From positions 4,774,001-4,838,000 of the forward strand of contig NC_017030.1 in NCBI RefSeq assembly GCF_000255295.1: 64,000 nt of DNA, read 5' to 3'. Below are positions 19,794 to 28,339 of the stretch, one piece after another; position 1 is the stretch's first letter; every line of letters begins with the position of its first letter. The stretch comes from Corallococcus coralloides DSM 2259 (GTDB lineage: Bacteria; Myxococcota; Myxococcia; Myxococcales; Myxococcaceae). The position numbers were made by a program, and so were the translations under genes. Under the pieces are notes generated by a model. The model was not told where the DNA came from and searched no databases. It worked only from the letters and a program-made list of their open reading frames with translations.

Positions 19794-20339
19794 ATGCCCA
19801 CCCAGAAGAAGCGGCCCGGACGCAGAACCGAGAAGCCTCCGCCCAGACGTGGCGCGACGTCCAAGGCTCGTAAGAGCCCCGCGCCGCGCTCCAGGTCGGG
19901 CCAGCGCCCCGGGAAGGGCCGCGCTCCCGTCATCCGTGAGCCGGGGCCGTTGCAGTACAAAGTGGTGGAGCTGTCCACCGTGGACGAGGGAGCGCTGGAG
20001 CGCACCTTGAACGAGTGGACGGCCAAGGGCTGGAACCTGGACGGCGTGCAGTTCGCGATGCGCGAGTCCTCCAAGCGCCCGGCCATGGCCTTCGTCTTCT
20101 TCACCCGCGAGGGCGAGGCCGCGCGGCACGACGAGGACGACGCGCGGCAGAAGCTCCTGCGCATGTCGGAAGGCGGAAGCCCCACGGCGCAGCTGGCGGC
20201 GGAAGCGGCCGGAGAGCACGCGCAGACGGTGGTGCCCTTCGTCCACCCGCTGTCCGCGCACGAGCGGCTGGCGAAGCTGGCGGGGCTGGACGAGCCGGAG
20301 CCCACGGAAGAAGGGCTCACGCTGGAGCCCGAGGAGTGA
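19794..20339 (+). CDS. DUF4177-like protein with basic N-terminal tail
   Basis: 181 residues from ATG 19794 (19779 is an alternative). The first 45 residues are Lys/Arg/Pro-rich and probably disordered. Residues about 50-105 contain QYKVVELSTVDEGALERTLNEW and KGWNLDGVQFAMRE, the small beta-alpha-beta pattern of DUF4177 proteins. The C-terminus is acidic. Role unknown. Its stop overlaps the GTG of the RDD gene, so the two are translationally coupled. Confidence 0.55.
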   Translation: MPTQKKRPGRRTEKPPPRRGATSKARKSPAPRSRSGQRPGKGRAPVIREPGPLQYKVVELSTVDEGALERTLNEWTAKGWNLDGVQFAMRESSKRPAMAFVFFTREGEAARHDEDDARQKLLRMSEGGSPTAQLAAEAAGEHAQTVVPFVHPLSAHERLAKLAGLDEPEPTEEGLTLEPEE

Positions 20340-20980
20340 GCACCTCTCCCGAACGCAGCCTCATGGCGGAAGGCCGGAGCGCGGGCCGCGTGCTGCGGCT
20401 GGTGCAGGAGGACGCGGGGCCGGATTCGCCGTACCCGAAGGCGTCGCTGCTCCTGCGGCTGGGCGCGCGCATCATCGACTGCGCGGTGGCCTGGGGCCTG
20501 TACGTGGTCTGCGGCGCCGCGGGCGCGGTGGTGGCGCTGCTGTTCCTGCTGCTCGCGGACGGGATGCTCCAGGGGCAGAGCGTGGGCAAGCGCATCTGCG
20601 GCGTGAAGGTGATGCACCTGCCCACGCGCTCGGCCGCACGGCACCGGGACAGCACGCTTCGCAACGCGCCGCTCGCGCTGGTGGTGCTCTTGGGGATGAT
20701 GCCCGCGCCGCATGGCGTGGTGGCCGCCCTGGCGGGCTTCGTGGTGATGGGCGGCGTGGAGGCGTGGCGCGTGCTGCGCGACCCGCTGGGCCTGCGGCTG
20801 GGGGACACCTGGGCGCAGACGCAGGTGGTGGACGGGAAGGTTGTCGCGGGCGCGACGGTTGCAGCCCGCACGCCGGTGGCCGCCACGCGCGCCCCGGGTC
20901 GTTTGATGTCAGCGGCGAAAGTGCGCCGCGGCAAGGCGTTCAGGAAAGGGAGACGGGGTAAGCCATGCGCATCGCGCTGA
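20336..20980 (+). CDS. RDD family membrane protein
   Basis: About 214 residues from GTG 20336, which overlaps the previous stop (GTGA); ATG 20363 is the alternative. The RDD pattern is clear: LLLRLGARIIDCAVAW in helix 1 (conserved Arg and Asp), then GQSVGKRICGVKV between helices. Three hydrophobic segments follow. The family includes membrane proteins tied to ion or small-molecule transport. The last 16 bp overlap the start of the double ATP-grasp ligase gene. Confidence 0.7.
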   Translation: MSTSPERSLMAEGRSAGRVLRLVQEDAGPDSPYPKASLLLRLGARIIDCAVAWGLYVVCGAAGAVVALLFLLLADGMLQGQSVGKRICGVKVMHLPTRSAARHRDSTLRNAPLALVVLLGMMPAPHGVVAALAGFVVMGGVEAWRVLRDPLGLRLGDTWAQTQVVDGKVVAGATVAARTPVAATRAPGRLMSAAKVRRGKAFRKGRRGKPCASR

Positions 20981-23148
20981 CCTACAACCTGCGGCTTTCG
21001 GACTCGGAAGAAGAGGCGGAGTTCGACACGCAGGAGACGGTGAACACGCTGGCGGGAGCCATCGAGCGGCTGGGCCACCGCCTGGAGCGCTTCGAGGTGA
21101 GCGGCCCCGCGTCGCGCACCGTCGCCCGCCTGGAGGCGTACAGCCCGGACCTCATCTTCAACACGGCGGAGGGGCGCCGCGGCCGCTTCCGCGAGGCCTT
21201 CTACCCGGCGCTCTTCGACGAGCTGGGCTTCGCGTACACGGGCTCGGACGCGTACGCGCTGGCGCTCACGCTGGACAAGCAGCTCACCAAGCTCATCCTC
21301 TCCAAGCACGGCATCCGCACGCCGGGCTGGCAGTACGTGGAGAAGCTCAGCGAGCTGCAGCCGGAGAACCTGCGCTTCCCCGTCATCGTGAAGCCCAACT
21401 TCGAGGGCTCCTCCAAGGGCATCACCCAGGACTCCGTCGCGGAGACGCTGGAGCAGGTGCGCGAGAAGGTGGCGAAGGCGCTGGAGAAGTACCCGGCGGG
21501 CGTGCTGGTCGAGGAGTACATCAGCGGGCGCGACCTCACGGTGCCGTTCCTGGCCGCGGTGGACAACGACTACGACGGCGTGCTCGCGCCGGTGGAGTAC
21601 GTCATCGACCCGGAGGCGTCCCAGGGCCGCAAGTACGCCATCTACGACTACGAGCTGAAGACGCGCCGGGAGAAGTCCGTGTCCGTGCGCGCCCCCGCGA
21701 ACATCCCGGCGAAGATGTCCGAGGACGTCCGCACCATGGCGCAGAAGATCCTCCAGGTGCTGGACTGCCGCGACCTGGGCCGGCTGGACTTCCGCGTGTC
21801 CGACGCGGGCGTTCCGTACTTCCTGGAGATCAACGCGCTGCCCAGCCTGGAGCCGGGCGCGGGTATCTACGCCGCGGCGGAGCTGGAAGGGCTGCACCTG
21901 GACGGGGTCATCAACTCCATCATCCAGAGCGCGGGCAAGCGTCACAAGATCCGCGACAACAAGAGCCGCCAGGGCAGGCCCGCGCGCAAGTCCGGTCCGC
22001 TGCGCGTGGGCTTCAGCTTCAACGTGAAGCGCGTGAAGCCCAGCGCCACGGCGGAGACGGTGCAGGAGGACAGCGAGGCCGAGTACGACTCGCCCAACAC
22101 CCTGCAGGCCATCCGCGAGGCCATCGCCTCCTGGGGCCACGAGGTCATCGACCTGGAGGCCACGGCGGAGCTGCCCACGGTGCTCTCCAGCACGCCGTTG
22201 GACATCGTCTTCAACATCGCGGAGGGCTTCAAGGGCCGCAACCGCGAGAGCCAGGTGCCGGCGATGCTGGAGCTCCTGGACATCCCGTACACGGGCAGCG
22301 ACCCCGCGACGCTGTCGCTCGCGCTGGACAAGGCGCTGGCGAAGAAGATCGTCCGTCAGGCGGGCATCCTCACGCCCAACTTCCAGCTGATGGTCACGGG
22401 CAAGGAGCGCCTCAACAAGGAGTTCACCACCTTCCCGCTCATCGTGAAGCCGGTGGCGGAGGGCAGCTCCAAGGGCGTCGTCACCAAGAGCGTCTGCTAC
22501 TCCGAGGCGGAGCTGCGCGACGTGGTGAAGGAGATCGCCGGCAAGTACCAGCAGCCCGCGCTGATTGAAGAGTACATCGGCGGCCGTGAGTTCACGGTGG
22601 GCCTCCTGGGCGAGCGGCGTCCGCGCGTGCTGCCGCCCATGGAGATCGTCTTCCTGGACAAGGCGGAGAAGAACCCGGTCTACAGCTTCCAGCACAAGCT
22701 CGATTGGACGGACCGCATCCGCTACGACGCGCCCGCGAAGATCGAACCCGCGCTGCTGGAGAAGCTGCGCACGGCGGCGCGCAACTCGTTCATGGCGCTG
22801 GGGTGCCGCGACGTGGCGCGCATCGACTTCCGCATGGACGACAAGGGGCGCATCTACTTCATCGAGTGCAACCCGCTGCCCGGCCTCACTCCCGGCTGGA
22901 GCGACCTGGTGCTGATCGCGGCGGGTGCCGGCATGGACTACCGGACGCTCATTGGCGAGATCATGGCGCCCGCCATCCGCCGCTACAAGGAGCGCGAGGC
23001 ACGCCGGGCCCAGACGGAGAACCCGGCCGGTACGCAAGCGCCGCCGCTCAATAAAGTCGTGCAGCGGATTGAGGAGCAGAACGCGCGGGCCAATGCGTCG
23101 GCCCCCGCGGAGAACACGCCCGCGCCGCGTCCGGAGCTCAAGTCCTGA
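20965..23148 (+). CDS. Fused tandem D-Ala-D-Ala-ligase-like (double ATP-grasp) protein
   Basis: 727 residues, about twice the size of a D-alanine-D-alanine ligase. Two homologous halves (about 1-330 and 345-690) each start with a Rossmann-like part containing an IFN(T/I)AEG motif, then YTGSD and an ATP-grasp core. Half 1: KPNFEGSSKGI, EEYISGRDLTV, FLEINALPSLEPG. Half 2: KPVAEGSSKGV, EEYIGGREFTV, FIECNPLPGLTPG. Both halves keep the glycine-rich loop, the Glu-Glu-Tyr and the Glu-x-Asn metal site, so both may bind ATP. The expected chemistry is amino-acid or peptide ligation through an acyl phosphate; substrates are unknown. It overlaps the RDD gene and ends before a good terminator. Confidence 0.8.
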   Translation: MRIALTYNLRLSDSEEEAEFDTQETVNTLAGAIERLGHRLERFEVSGPASRTVARLEAYSPDLIFNTAEGRRGRFREAFYPALFDELGFAYTGSDAYALALTLDKQLTKLILSKHGIRTPGWQYVEKLSELQPENLRFPVIVKPNFEGSSKGITQDSVAETLEQVREKVAKALEKYPAGVLVEEYISGRDLTVPFLAAVDNDYDGVLAPVEYVIDPEASQGRKYAIYDYELKTRREKSVSVRAPANIPAKMSEDVRTMAQKILQVLDCRDLGRLDFRVSDAGVPYFLEINALPSLEPGAGIYAAAELEGLHLDGVINSIIQSAGKRHKIRDNKSRQGRPARKSGPLRVGFSFNVKRVKPSATAETVQEDSEAEYDSPNTLQAIREAIASWGHEVIDLEATAELPTVLSSTPLDIVFNIAEGFKGRNRESQVPAMLELLDIPYTGSDPATLSLALDKALAKKIVRQAGILTPNFQLMVTGKERLNKEFTTFPLIVKPVAEGSSKGVVTKSVCYSEAELRDVVKEIAGKYQQPALIEEYIGGREFTVGLLGERRPRVLPPMEIVFLDKAEKNPVYSFQHKLDWTDRIRYDAPAKIEPALLEKLRTAARNSFMALGCRDVARIDFRMDDKGRIYFIECNPLPGLTPGWSDLVLIAAGAGMDYRTLIGEIMAPAIRRYKEREARRAQTENPAGTQAPPLNKVVQRIEEQNARANASAPAENTPAPRPELKS

Positions 23149-23174
23149 GCTTCCGCTGAAGCGCGGGCAGGGAA

Positions 23175-23212
23175 GGGGACGGTGCCCGAAAGGCGCCGTC
23201 CCCGTTTCATTT
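23175..23212. terminator. Terminator hairpin between convergent genes
   Basis: GGGGACGG (23175-23182) pairs with CCGTCCCC (23196-23203), with further GCC/GGC pairing inside, followed by GTTTCATTT. A convincing intrinsic terminator for the ligase gene; it may also serve the opposing PLD gene. Confidence 0.75.
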
Positions 23213-24495
23213 CAGCCGTCGTTGAGGGCCTGGGCCCAGCCCTTCTCGAAGTTGTCGTGGTACGCCTGCCACAGCGCGTCCGAGTAGTACTTCACCAGGT
23301 TCTCGTCGTTGTAGCGCAGCGAGTTCTTGGACAGGTTGTGCGAGCCCGTCAGCACCATCTTGCGCACCGTCCCGTTGAAGTTCCCCGAGTAGACGAAGTG
23401 CTTGCTGTGCGTGAGGACCACGCGCGGCGTGCCGTCGCCCTGCTTCACGTTGTTGGCGGAGGCGTCCTGCAACTGCCGCAGGGTGATGTTCTTCGCGCCG
23501 GTGAGCTTCGTTTTGATGCCCGCGTCCATGTCCGTGTAGAGCACGCGCACCCGGCAGCCCAGCTTGCCAATGCGCACCAACTCCGTGGCCACGATGGCGC
23601 GGCTGTCATTGAAGTGGTTCTGGTTCACGTCCAGCGTGCAGCCCGACACGTACGTCTTGATGTAGTCCGTGAAGTTGTTCGTCACGGTGTCGCTGGACAG
23701 CTCGTTGTCGTTGCCCTCGCGAGGGAAGAAGTACGCGGTCCACGGCGCGTTGGGGGAGTTGTAGTAACCCTGGCCCGTGGTGGGGTTGTAGTAGTCCGTC
23801 GTCTTCGTGCCGCCGCGCAGGTCGTTGTGGTAGCCGACCCAGTAGTCGTACCAGTCCCAGTCCTCGTAGCTGACGACCATGTCGTTCCAGTAGTTGTTCT
23901 GGGAGTAGGTGTTGTTCCACGAGCCCTGCACCACGACGCGCTGGATGCGGTTGCCCTGCGGATCCGTGGTGGTGGAGAAGGTGAAGATCTTGTCGTGCAT
24001 GATGGTGCCCTCGCGGTCGAAGCCCGCGATGCACGCACTGCCCGCGCCCGTGCCATTGCAGCGCGTGAGCTCCAGCCTCAGGCCGTCCGGGCACGTCGCC
24101 GCCGGGGGCACGTAGCTGCTCAGGTCATGGATGACGCCGCCGGAGGCGAACTCCGAAGCGGCGCCGCCGTTCTGCTCGTCCACCACCAGCCGCACGATGA
24201 CGCCCCGGCACAGCGCCGCCTTGATGGCCGCGTTCAGGTGGTCCGTCGTCCACAGGAACATGGCGATGCGGATGTAGGAACCCTTGGGGCTGTTCTGGAT
24301 GAGCCGGGCAATCTCATCCTTGATGCGGTAGTCCCGCGTGCCCGTGTTGTCCGGCTGGTTGAAGACGGCGTAGAGCCCGGGCACGTTCGTCGCGCCCTGG
24401 GCCTGCTCCGCCAGGTTCGGATCCGTCTGCGCCTCGGGCTGACACCCGGTGAGCGCCAGCACCACCAGTCCTGCCACCGCCAACAGCCGTCTCAT
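23212..24495 (-). CDS. Phospholipase-D-like domain lipoprotein
   Basis: 427 residues from ATG 24495, with GGAGG-like sequence upstream. Lipoprotein signal peptide LAVAGLVVLALTGC puts it in the envelope. Two half-sites of the PLD superfamily: MHDKIFTF followed by VVVQGSWNN, and HSKHFVYSG followed by VLTGSHNLSKNSL. Each keeps His, Lys and the GS-x-N but not the classical Asp four residues after Lys, as in many PLD-like proteins. Members act as phospholipases, nucleases or phosphatidyl transferases through a His-phosphoenzyme. Substrate not inferable. Downstream end faces the terminator above. Confidence 0.8.
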   Translation of the reverse strand: MRRLLAVAGLVVLALTGCQPEAQTDPNLAEQAQGATNVPGLYAVFNQPDNTGTRDYRIKDEIARLIQNSPKGSYIRIAMFLWTTDHLNAAIKAALCRGVIVRLVVDEQNGGAASEFASGGVIHDLSSYVPPAATCPDGLRLELTRCNGTGAGSACIAGFDREGTIMHDKIFTFSTTTDPQGNRIQRVVVQGSWNNTYSQNNYWNDMVVSYEDWDWYDYWVGYHNDLRGGTKTTDYYNPTTGQGYYNSPNAPWTAYFFPREGNDNELSSDTVTNNFTDYIKTYVSGCTLDVNQNHFNDSRAIVATELVRIGKLGCRVRVLYTDMDAGIKTKLTGAKNITLRQLQDASANNVKQGDGTPRVVLTHSKHFVYSGNFNGTVRKMVLTGSHNLSKNSLRYNDENLVKYYSDALWQAYHDNFEKGWAQALNDG

Positions 24496-24570
24496 GACCT
24501 GCCTCCGTTTCTCCGCTGCCAACCATTTAAGCTGAAATGGTAAGGAAAGCGGAGAAAGCGGGAGTCAGTG

Positions 24571-26001
24571 TCATTTCGCGGGCGCGAAGCCGCCGTGGAA
24601 CGTGGGCGGCAGGGCATGGTCGAAGTGGCAGCGCGCCACGGGCCCGTCCTCCAGGTGGCGCGCGTCCAGCACGGCGATGTGGGACGTGTCCGACTTCGCG
24701 TCGAACACCTGGGTGAGCACCCAGCCGTCGTCCTCCGCGCTTCCGCCGGGGCGGGGGACGACGACGGGCTCGGAGGGGTAGGTGCCCTCGCCCAGGGACA
24801 CCTTCGTCATTCGCCCCGTGGCCATGTCCACGCGCGCCACGCCGTCGAAGAGGCCGCGCCGGGCTGCATCGCTGAGGTGCACGCCCAGGTAGAGCGTCTG
24901 GTGCGAGCGGCCCACGACGCCGGGGGCCACGCGGGGGAACTCGCAGCTGATGTCCGCACGCTGCTCGGTGCGGAAGGTGCGTGCCTTCAGGTCCACCACC
25001 GCCCGGTGCAGCATGCCCTTCGCGTCCAGGGACGTGGTGCCTCGCACCAGCTCGCCCAGCCACTGGTTCGTCGTGAAGTCGGGGTAGCGCACGTAGTCCA
25101 CCACCAGCGTGTCGCCCTCTTCGTACGCATTGCCGAAGTGCCACAGGTAGAAGGCCTCCGTGGTGATGCGCACCGGGTGCGCCACGTCGTCGATGGGCAC
25201 CACCAGCACGTCCGTGCCCGCCTCCGGCCGCCACCGCAGGTTCTCCGAGTACGAACCCACCCGCAGGAGCGCGCGGAAGAGGTTCAGGCGCAGCGGTGAC
25301 AGGAAGAAGACGAGGTAGCGGTCCGTGGCGATGAAGTCGTGCACCATGGTCGCGCCGGGCAGCTTCACCGTGCCCAGCCGCTGGGCCTTGCCGCCGTCCG
25401 GCAGCGCGTAGAGGTCCGCCAGCGTCTCGCGGCCGTAGCGGATGCCGAAGTTGTAGGACGCCTTGCGCGACGGCACGCGGTGCGGGTGCGCGGAGAACGT
25501 CTCCACCACCGTGCCGTCGAAGTCCGTCTCGCCCAGCGTGGACAGGTCGTCCTGGGACACCTCCACCGGAATGCTTCCCTCGAAGAGCGCGTACAGCTTG
25601 CCGTTCCACGCCATCACGGACGTGTTCGCGGAGTTCTTGCGCACGTCGCGCAGCTTGTGCAGCAGCGGCGTGGGCGTGCCGTAGGCGCCGTAGCGCTGCG
25701 AGGACGCGTTGCGCTCCGCCACCATGGTGGGCGTGTCCAACAGCCGCGACGCGCCCGTCACCTCGTCCGCGCCGAAGCGCACGCCCAGCATCCCGCCGTC
25801 CCCGTCGAACCAGTGCTGGTACGGCCGACCATGCACGTCGAACGTCCACGGCCCCACCCGGTATAGCGAGCCCCGCAGCCCTTCCGGCACCTGGCCCTCC
25901 ACCCGCAGCGGTTCGAATCCGTGCTGGCGGGGGAGCGTGCGGAACGCCCGCAGCCAGCCCGGCGCGGAGGAGGACATCGTCTGCTTCGTCGCGGTCGTCA
26001 T
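24571..26001 (-). CDS. Carotenoid oxygenase (RPE65/CCD family)
   Basis: 476 residues from ATG 26001, preceded by AAGGGAG. The family cleaves or otherwise oxidises carotenoids (or stilbene-like polyenes) with a non-heme iron held by four histidines. Four candidate ligands are in family positions: SAHPHRV, TMVHDFIAT, LWHFGNAYEE and the C-terminal FHGGFAP. LYRVGPWTF near the N-terminus and FEGSIPVEV are also typical. The open frame continues upstream to 26226, but that stretch crosses the regulatory palindromes and is not coding. Divergent from a TetR gene, which probably represses it through the operators described below. Confidence 0.9.
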   Translation of the reverse strand: MTTATKQTMSSSAPGWLRAFRTLPRQHGFEPLRVEGQVPEGLRGSLYRVGPWTFDVHGRPYQHWFDGDGGMLGVRFGADEVTGASRLLDTPTMVAERNASSQRYGAYGTPTPLLHKLRDVRKNSANTSVMAWNGKLYALFEGSIPVEVSQDDLSTLGETDFDGTVVETFSAHPHRVPSRKASYNFGIRYGRETLADLYALPDGGKAQRLGTVKLPGATMVHDFIATDRYLVFFLSPLRLNLFRALLRVGSYSENLRWRPEAGTDVLVVPIDDVAHPVRITTEAFYLWHFGNAYEEGDTLVVDYVRYPDFTTNQWLGELVRGTTSLDAKGMLHRAVVDLKARTFRTEQRADISCEFPRVAPGVVGRSHQTLYLGVHLSDAARRGLFDGVARVDMATGRMTKVSLGEGTYPSEPVVVPRPGGSAEDDGWVLTQVFDAKSDTSHIAVLDARHLEDGPVARCHFDHALPPTFHGGFAPAK

Positions 26002-26064
26002 GACGGCTCCCTTTCCAGTGCAACGTAGGGCGCGAGAGAACCCCGCGCCGCCCATCGTGTAGAC

Positions 26065-26094
26065 ACTGTAAACATCACATGTTTCCGCTGTCAA
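26065..26094 (-). promoter_or_regulatory. Sigma-70 promoter of the carotenoid oxygenase gene
   Basis: Minus strand: TTGACA (26089-26094) and TACAGT (26065-26070) with an 18-nt spacer, about 65 nt before the ATG. The -35 box lies inside one palindrome and the spacer holds the other, a classic repressible layout. Confidence 0.6.
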
Positions 26095-26107
26095 CATGGA
26101 TGTTGAC
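26070..26107. promoter_or_regulatory. Two palindromic operators, probable TetR-family binding sites
   Basis: Site 1: AAACAT-CAC-ATGTTT, perfect 6-bp arms (26070-26084). Site 2: GTCAACAT-GG-ATGTTGAC, perfect 8-bp arms (26090-26107). The half-sites share the AACAT/ATGTT core and the centres lie about 21-22 bp apart, so two dimers could sit on the same face of the helix. They overlap the oxygenase promoter. Confidence 0.65.
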
Positions 26108-26176
26108 GCTGGCAACTTCGCGCGGCGGATGGTCAAGTCACGCAGGCGACAGTGGGCGCATGAGGAGGCAGGGACG

Positions 26177-26836
26177 TTGGCGACGCGGGGCAAGCGGAAG
26201 CAGGCGGCGGAGGCACCGGAGGACAAGGGCCGCTACCACCACGGAGACCTGCGCCAGGCGCTGGTGGACGCGGCGGTGGCGCTCATCGACGAGGAGGGCT
26301 TCGGCGCGCTGTCCCTGCGGGAGGTGGCCCGGCGGGCGGGCGTCACCCACGCGGCGCCGTACCGGCACTTCGCGGACAAGGAGGCGCTGCTGGAGGCGGT
26401 GGCGCACGAGGGCTTCCGCGCCATGTCGCGCGAGATGCGCGAGCGCATGGCCCCGCACACCAGCCCCCTGGAGCGGCTGTACGCGGCGGGTGAGGCCTAT
26501 GTGCTGTTCGCCGTGCGCCACCGGCCGCACTTCCGGGTGATGTTCGGCCCGCACTTCACCCGGCCCATGTCACCGCCGCCGGAGCCGGAAGGAGAGCAGG
26601 GCGCCTTCACGCTGCTGGTGAGCAGCATCGAGGCCGGACAGGCGGCGGGCCTCCTGCGCCCCGGCGAGTCGCGGCCCCTCACGCTCACCGCGTGGTCGCT
26701 CGTGCACGGGCTCGCTTCGCTGTTCGTGGATCGGCAGCTGGGTGAATCGCCTCAGGGCGCGGAGGCCGCGGAGGCGCTCGCCCGCGTGCAGACGCGGCTG
26801 CTCGTCGAGGGGCTGAGGCCGCCCGCACGCGGCTGA
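26177..26836 (+). CDS. TetR/AcrR family transcriptional regulator
   Basis: 219 residues from TTG 26177, chosen because GAGGAGG (26162-26168) sits 8 nt upstream; ATG 26129 is the alternative, and ATG 26096 lies inside an operator. The N-terminal HTH is clear: QALVDAAVALIDEEGFGALSLREVARRAGVTHAAPYRHFADKEALL in pieces gives helices 1-4, with recognition helix THAAPYRHF. The C-terminal domain resembles the WHG-type TetR C-domain (VRHRPHFRVMFGPHF). It likely represses the divergent carotenoid oxygenase gene and itself in response to a small hydrophobic ligand; this is inferred from position. Confidence 0.82.
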   Translation: MATRGKRKQAAEAPEDKGRYHHGDLRQALVDAAVALIDEEGFGALSLREVARRAGVTHAAPYRHFADKEALLEAVAHEGFRAMSREMRERMAPHTSPLERLYAAGEAYVLFAVRHRPHFRVMFGPHFTRPMSPPPEPEGEQGAFTLLVSSIEAGQAAGLLRPGESRPLTLTAWSLVHGLASLFVDRQLGESPQGAEAAEALARVQTRLLVEGLRPPARG

Positions 26837-26866
26837 ACCTTGGCGACAGTTGGTAGGGAAGCAGGG

Positions 26867-26894
26867 TTGACCGTCGGAGATTGTCGGGTACGGT
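26867..26894 (+). promoter_or_regulatory. Candidate promoter for a possibly leaderless P1 peptidase mRNA
   Basis: TTGACC (26867-26872), 16-nt spacer, TACGGT (26889-26894). The -10 ends 7 nt before ATG 26902, so transcription would start at or next to the start codon. No Shine-Dalgarno sequence is seen. Confidence 0.35.
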
Positions 26895-26901
26895 CGGCGC
26901 C

Positions 26902-28299
26902 ATGGTGCGGATACCGGAAGAGAATGGGCCAAGGGTCCGGGCGCGGGAGCTGGGGCTTCCGCTGGGGCGCTTCAAGCCGGGGAAGTACAACGCCATCACC
27001 GACGTCGAAGGCGTGCTGGTGGGCCACACCACCATCATCGAAGGCTCGGGGCCGCTGCGGCCCGGCTACGGTCCGGTGCGCACGGGCGTCACGGCCATCC
27101 TGCCCAACCTGGGCAACATCTTCATGGAACGCATGAGCGGAGGCGGCTTCGTGCTCAACGGCGCGGGCGAGGTCTCCGGCATGACGCAGCTCATGGAGTG
27201 GGGCCTCATCGAAACGCCCATCCTCCTCACCAACACCATGGCCGTGGGCGCCGTGTCCGACGGCGTGGCCAACTACCTGGTCCAGCGCTACCCGGGCATC
27301 GGTGACGAGCACGACGTCATCATCCCCGTGGTGGGCGAGTGCGACGACTCGTGGCTCAACGACATCTCCGGCCGCCACGTGCGCCAGGAGCACGTCTTCG
27401 CCGCCATCAACGCCGCGAAGTCCGGCCCGGTGCAGGAGGGCAACGTCGGCGGCGGCACCGGCATGGTGACGTGCGACTTCAAGGGCGGCATCGGCACGTC
27501 GTCCCGCAAGCTGCCGGAGGTGCTGGGCGGCTACACGCTGGGCGTGCTCGTGATGTCCAACTTCGGGAAGATGCACAACCTGCGCGTGGGCGGCCTGCCC
27601 GTGGGCGAAGTGCTGGTGGAGAAGTTCAAGAACACCCCCCACCGCGGCAAGTCCTACGGCTCCATCATCGCGGTGGTCGCCACGGACGCGCCGCTGCTCA
27701 GCCATCAGATCAACCGCCTCTGCAAGCGCGTGGGCCTGGGCATTGGCCGGGTGGGCAGCTACGCGGCGCACGGCTCGGGTGAAATCGTGGTGGGCTTCTC
27801 CACCGCGAACATCATCCCCAGGCGCACCCAGAAGATGGTCTACAAGATGAAGATCCTCCTGGATCAGCGTCTGGACCCCCTCTACGAGGCCGTGATGGAG
27901 GCCACGGAGGAGGCCATCCTCAACGCCATGTGCATGGCGGAGCCCATGACGGGGGTGAACGACAACTACTCGCCCGCGCTGCCCCTGGACGAGGTCCGCC
28001 GCTTCGTGGACGCCTGCCGCCCCATCTTCGCCTCGGTGAAGAAGCGCCCCCACCAGACGAGCGTGCCGGCCTCCAAGGAGCGCCCCAGCGACGAGGACCG
28101 GGAGGGGGACGTGACCCTGGGCGCCGCCCAGCCCACCCGGGTCCGCAGCGCGGAGGGCATTCCCTTCCCGACCCGGCCCGCCCCCAACGAGCCCCCCGCG
28201 GACGGGGAGCCCGGGCCTTCGCCGGAGGCAGCCCGGGCCCCCGACCCGGAGGACCCCGAGGGTTCCTCTTCCGGGAGCCCTAAGGCTTCTGATAGGTAA
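26902..28299 (+). CDS. P1 family peptidase (DmpA/BapA-type aminopeptidase)
   Basis: 465 residues. Ntn-hydrolase that self-cleaves to free a catalytic serine; members act as D-aminopeptidases or beta-peptidyl aminopeptidases. Family landmarks: GKYNAITDVEGVLVGH near the start, NTMAVGAVSDGV, EGNVGGGTGMVTCDFKGGIG, and the probable processing site SYG/SIIAVVATDAPLL where Ser becomes the new N-terminus. The last 75 residues are Pro/Glu-rich and probably disordered, an extension beyond the usual family length. No signal peptide, so cytosolic. It may be transcribed from its own promoter just before the ATG. Confidence 0.85.
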   Translation: MVRIPEENGPRVRARELGLPLGRFKPGKYNAITDVEGVLVGHTTIIEGSGPLRPGYGPVRTGVTAILPNLGNIFMERMSGGGFVLNGAGEVSGMTQLMEWGLIETPILLTNTMAVGAVSDGVANYLVQRYPGIGDEHDVIIPVVGECDDSWLNDISGRHVRQEHVFAAINAAKSGPVQEGNVGGGTGMVTCDFKGGIGTSSRKLPEVLGGYTLGVLVMSNFGKMHNLRVGGLPVGEVLVEKFKNTPHRGKSYGSIIAVVATDAPLLSHQINRLCKRVGLGIGRVGSYAAHGSGEIVVGFSTANIIPRRTQKMVYKMKILLDQRLDPLYEAVMEATEEAILNAMCMAEPMTGVNDNYSPALPLDEVRRFVDACRPIFASVKKRPHQTSVPASKERPSDEDREGDVTLGAAQPTRVRSAEGIPFPTRPAPNEPPADGEPGPSPEAARAPDPEDPEGSSSGSPKASDR

Positions 28300-28339
28300 G
28301 CCCCCCTTTGCTCCATTCCGGAGACCAGGAGCCACCCAC

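Noticed and set aside
20317-23037. 906-codon minus-strand open frame
   Set aside because: Fully antisense to the double ATP-grasp ligase, whose motifs are intact; no recognisable domain in the antisense frame.
25911-25926. GGTTCGAATCC, a perfect tRNA T-loop-like sequence
   Set aside because: It lies in the coding region of the carotenoid oxygenase (minus strand, His-Gly-Phe-Glu-Pro), and no acceptor, D or anticodon arms can be folded around it.
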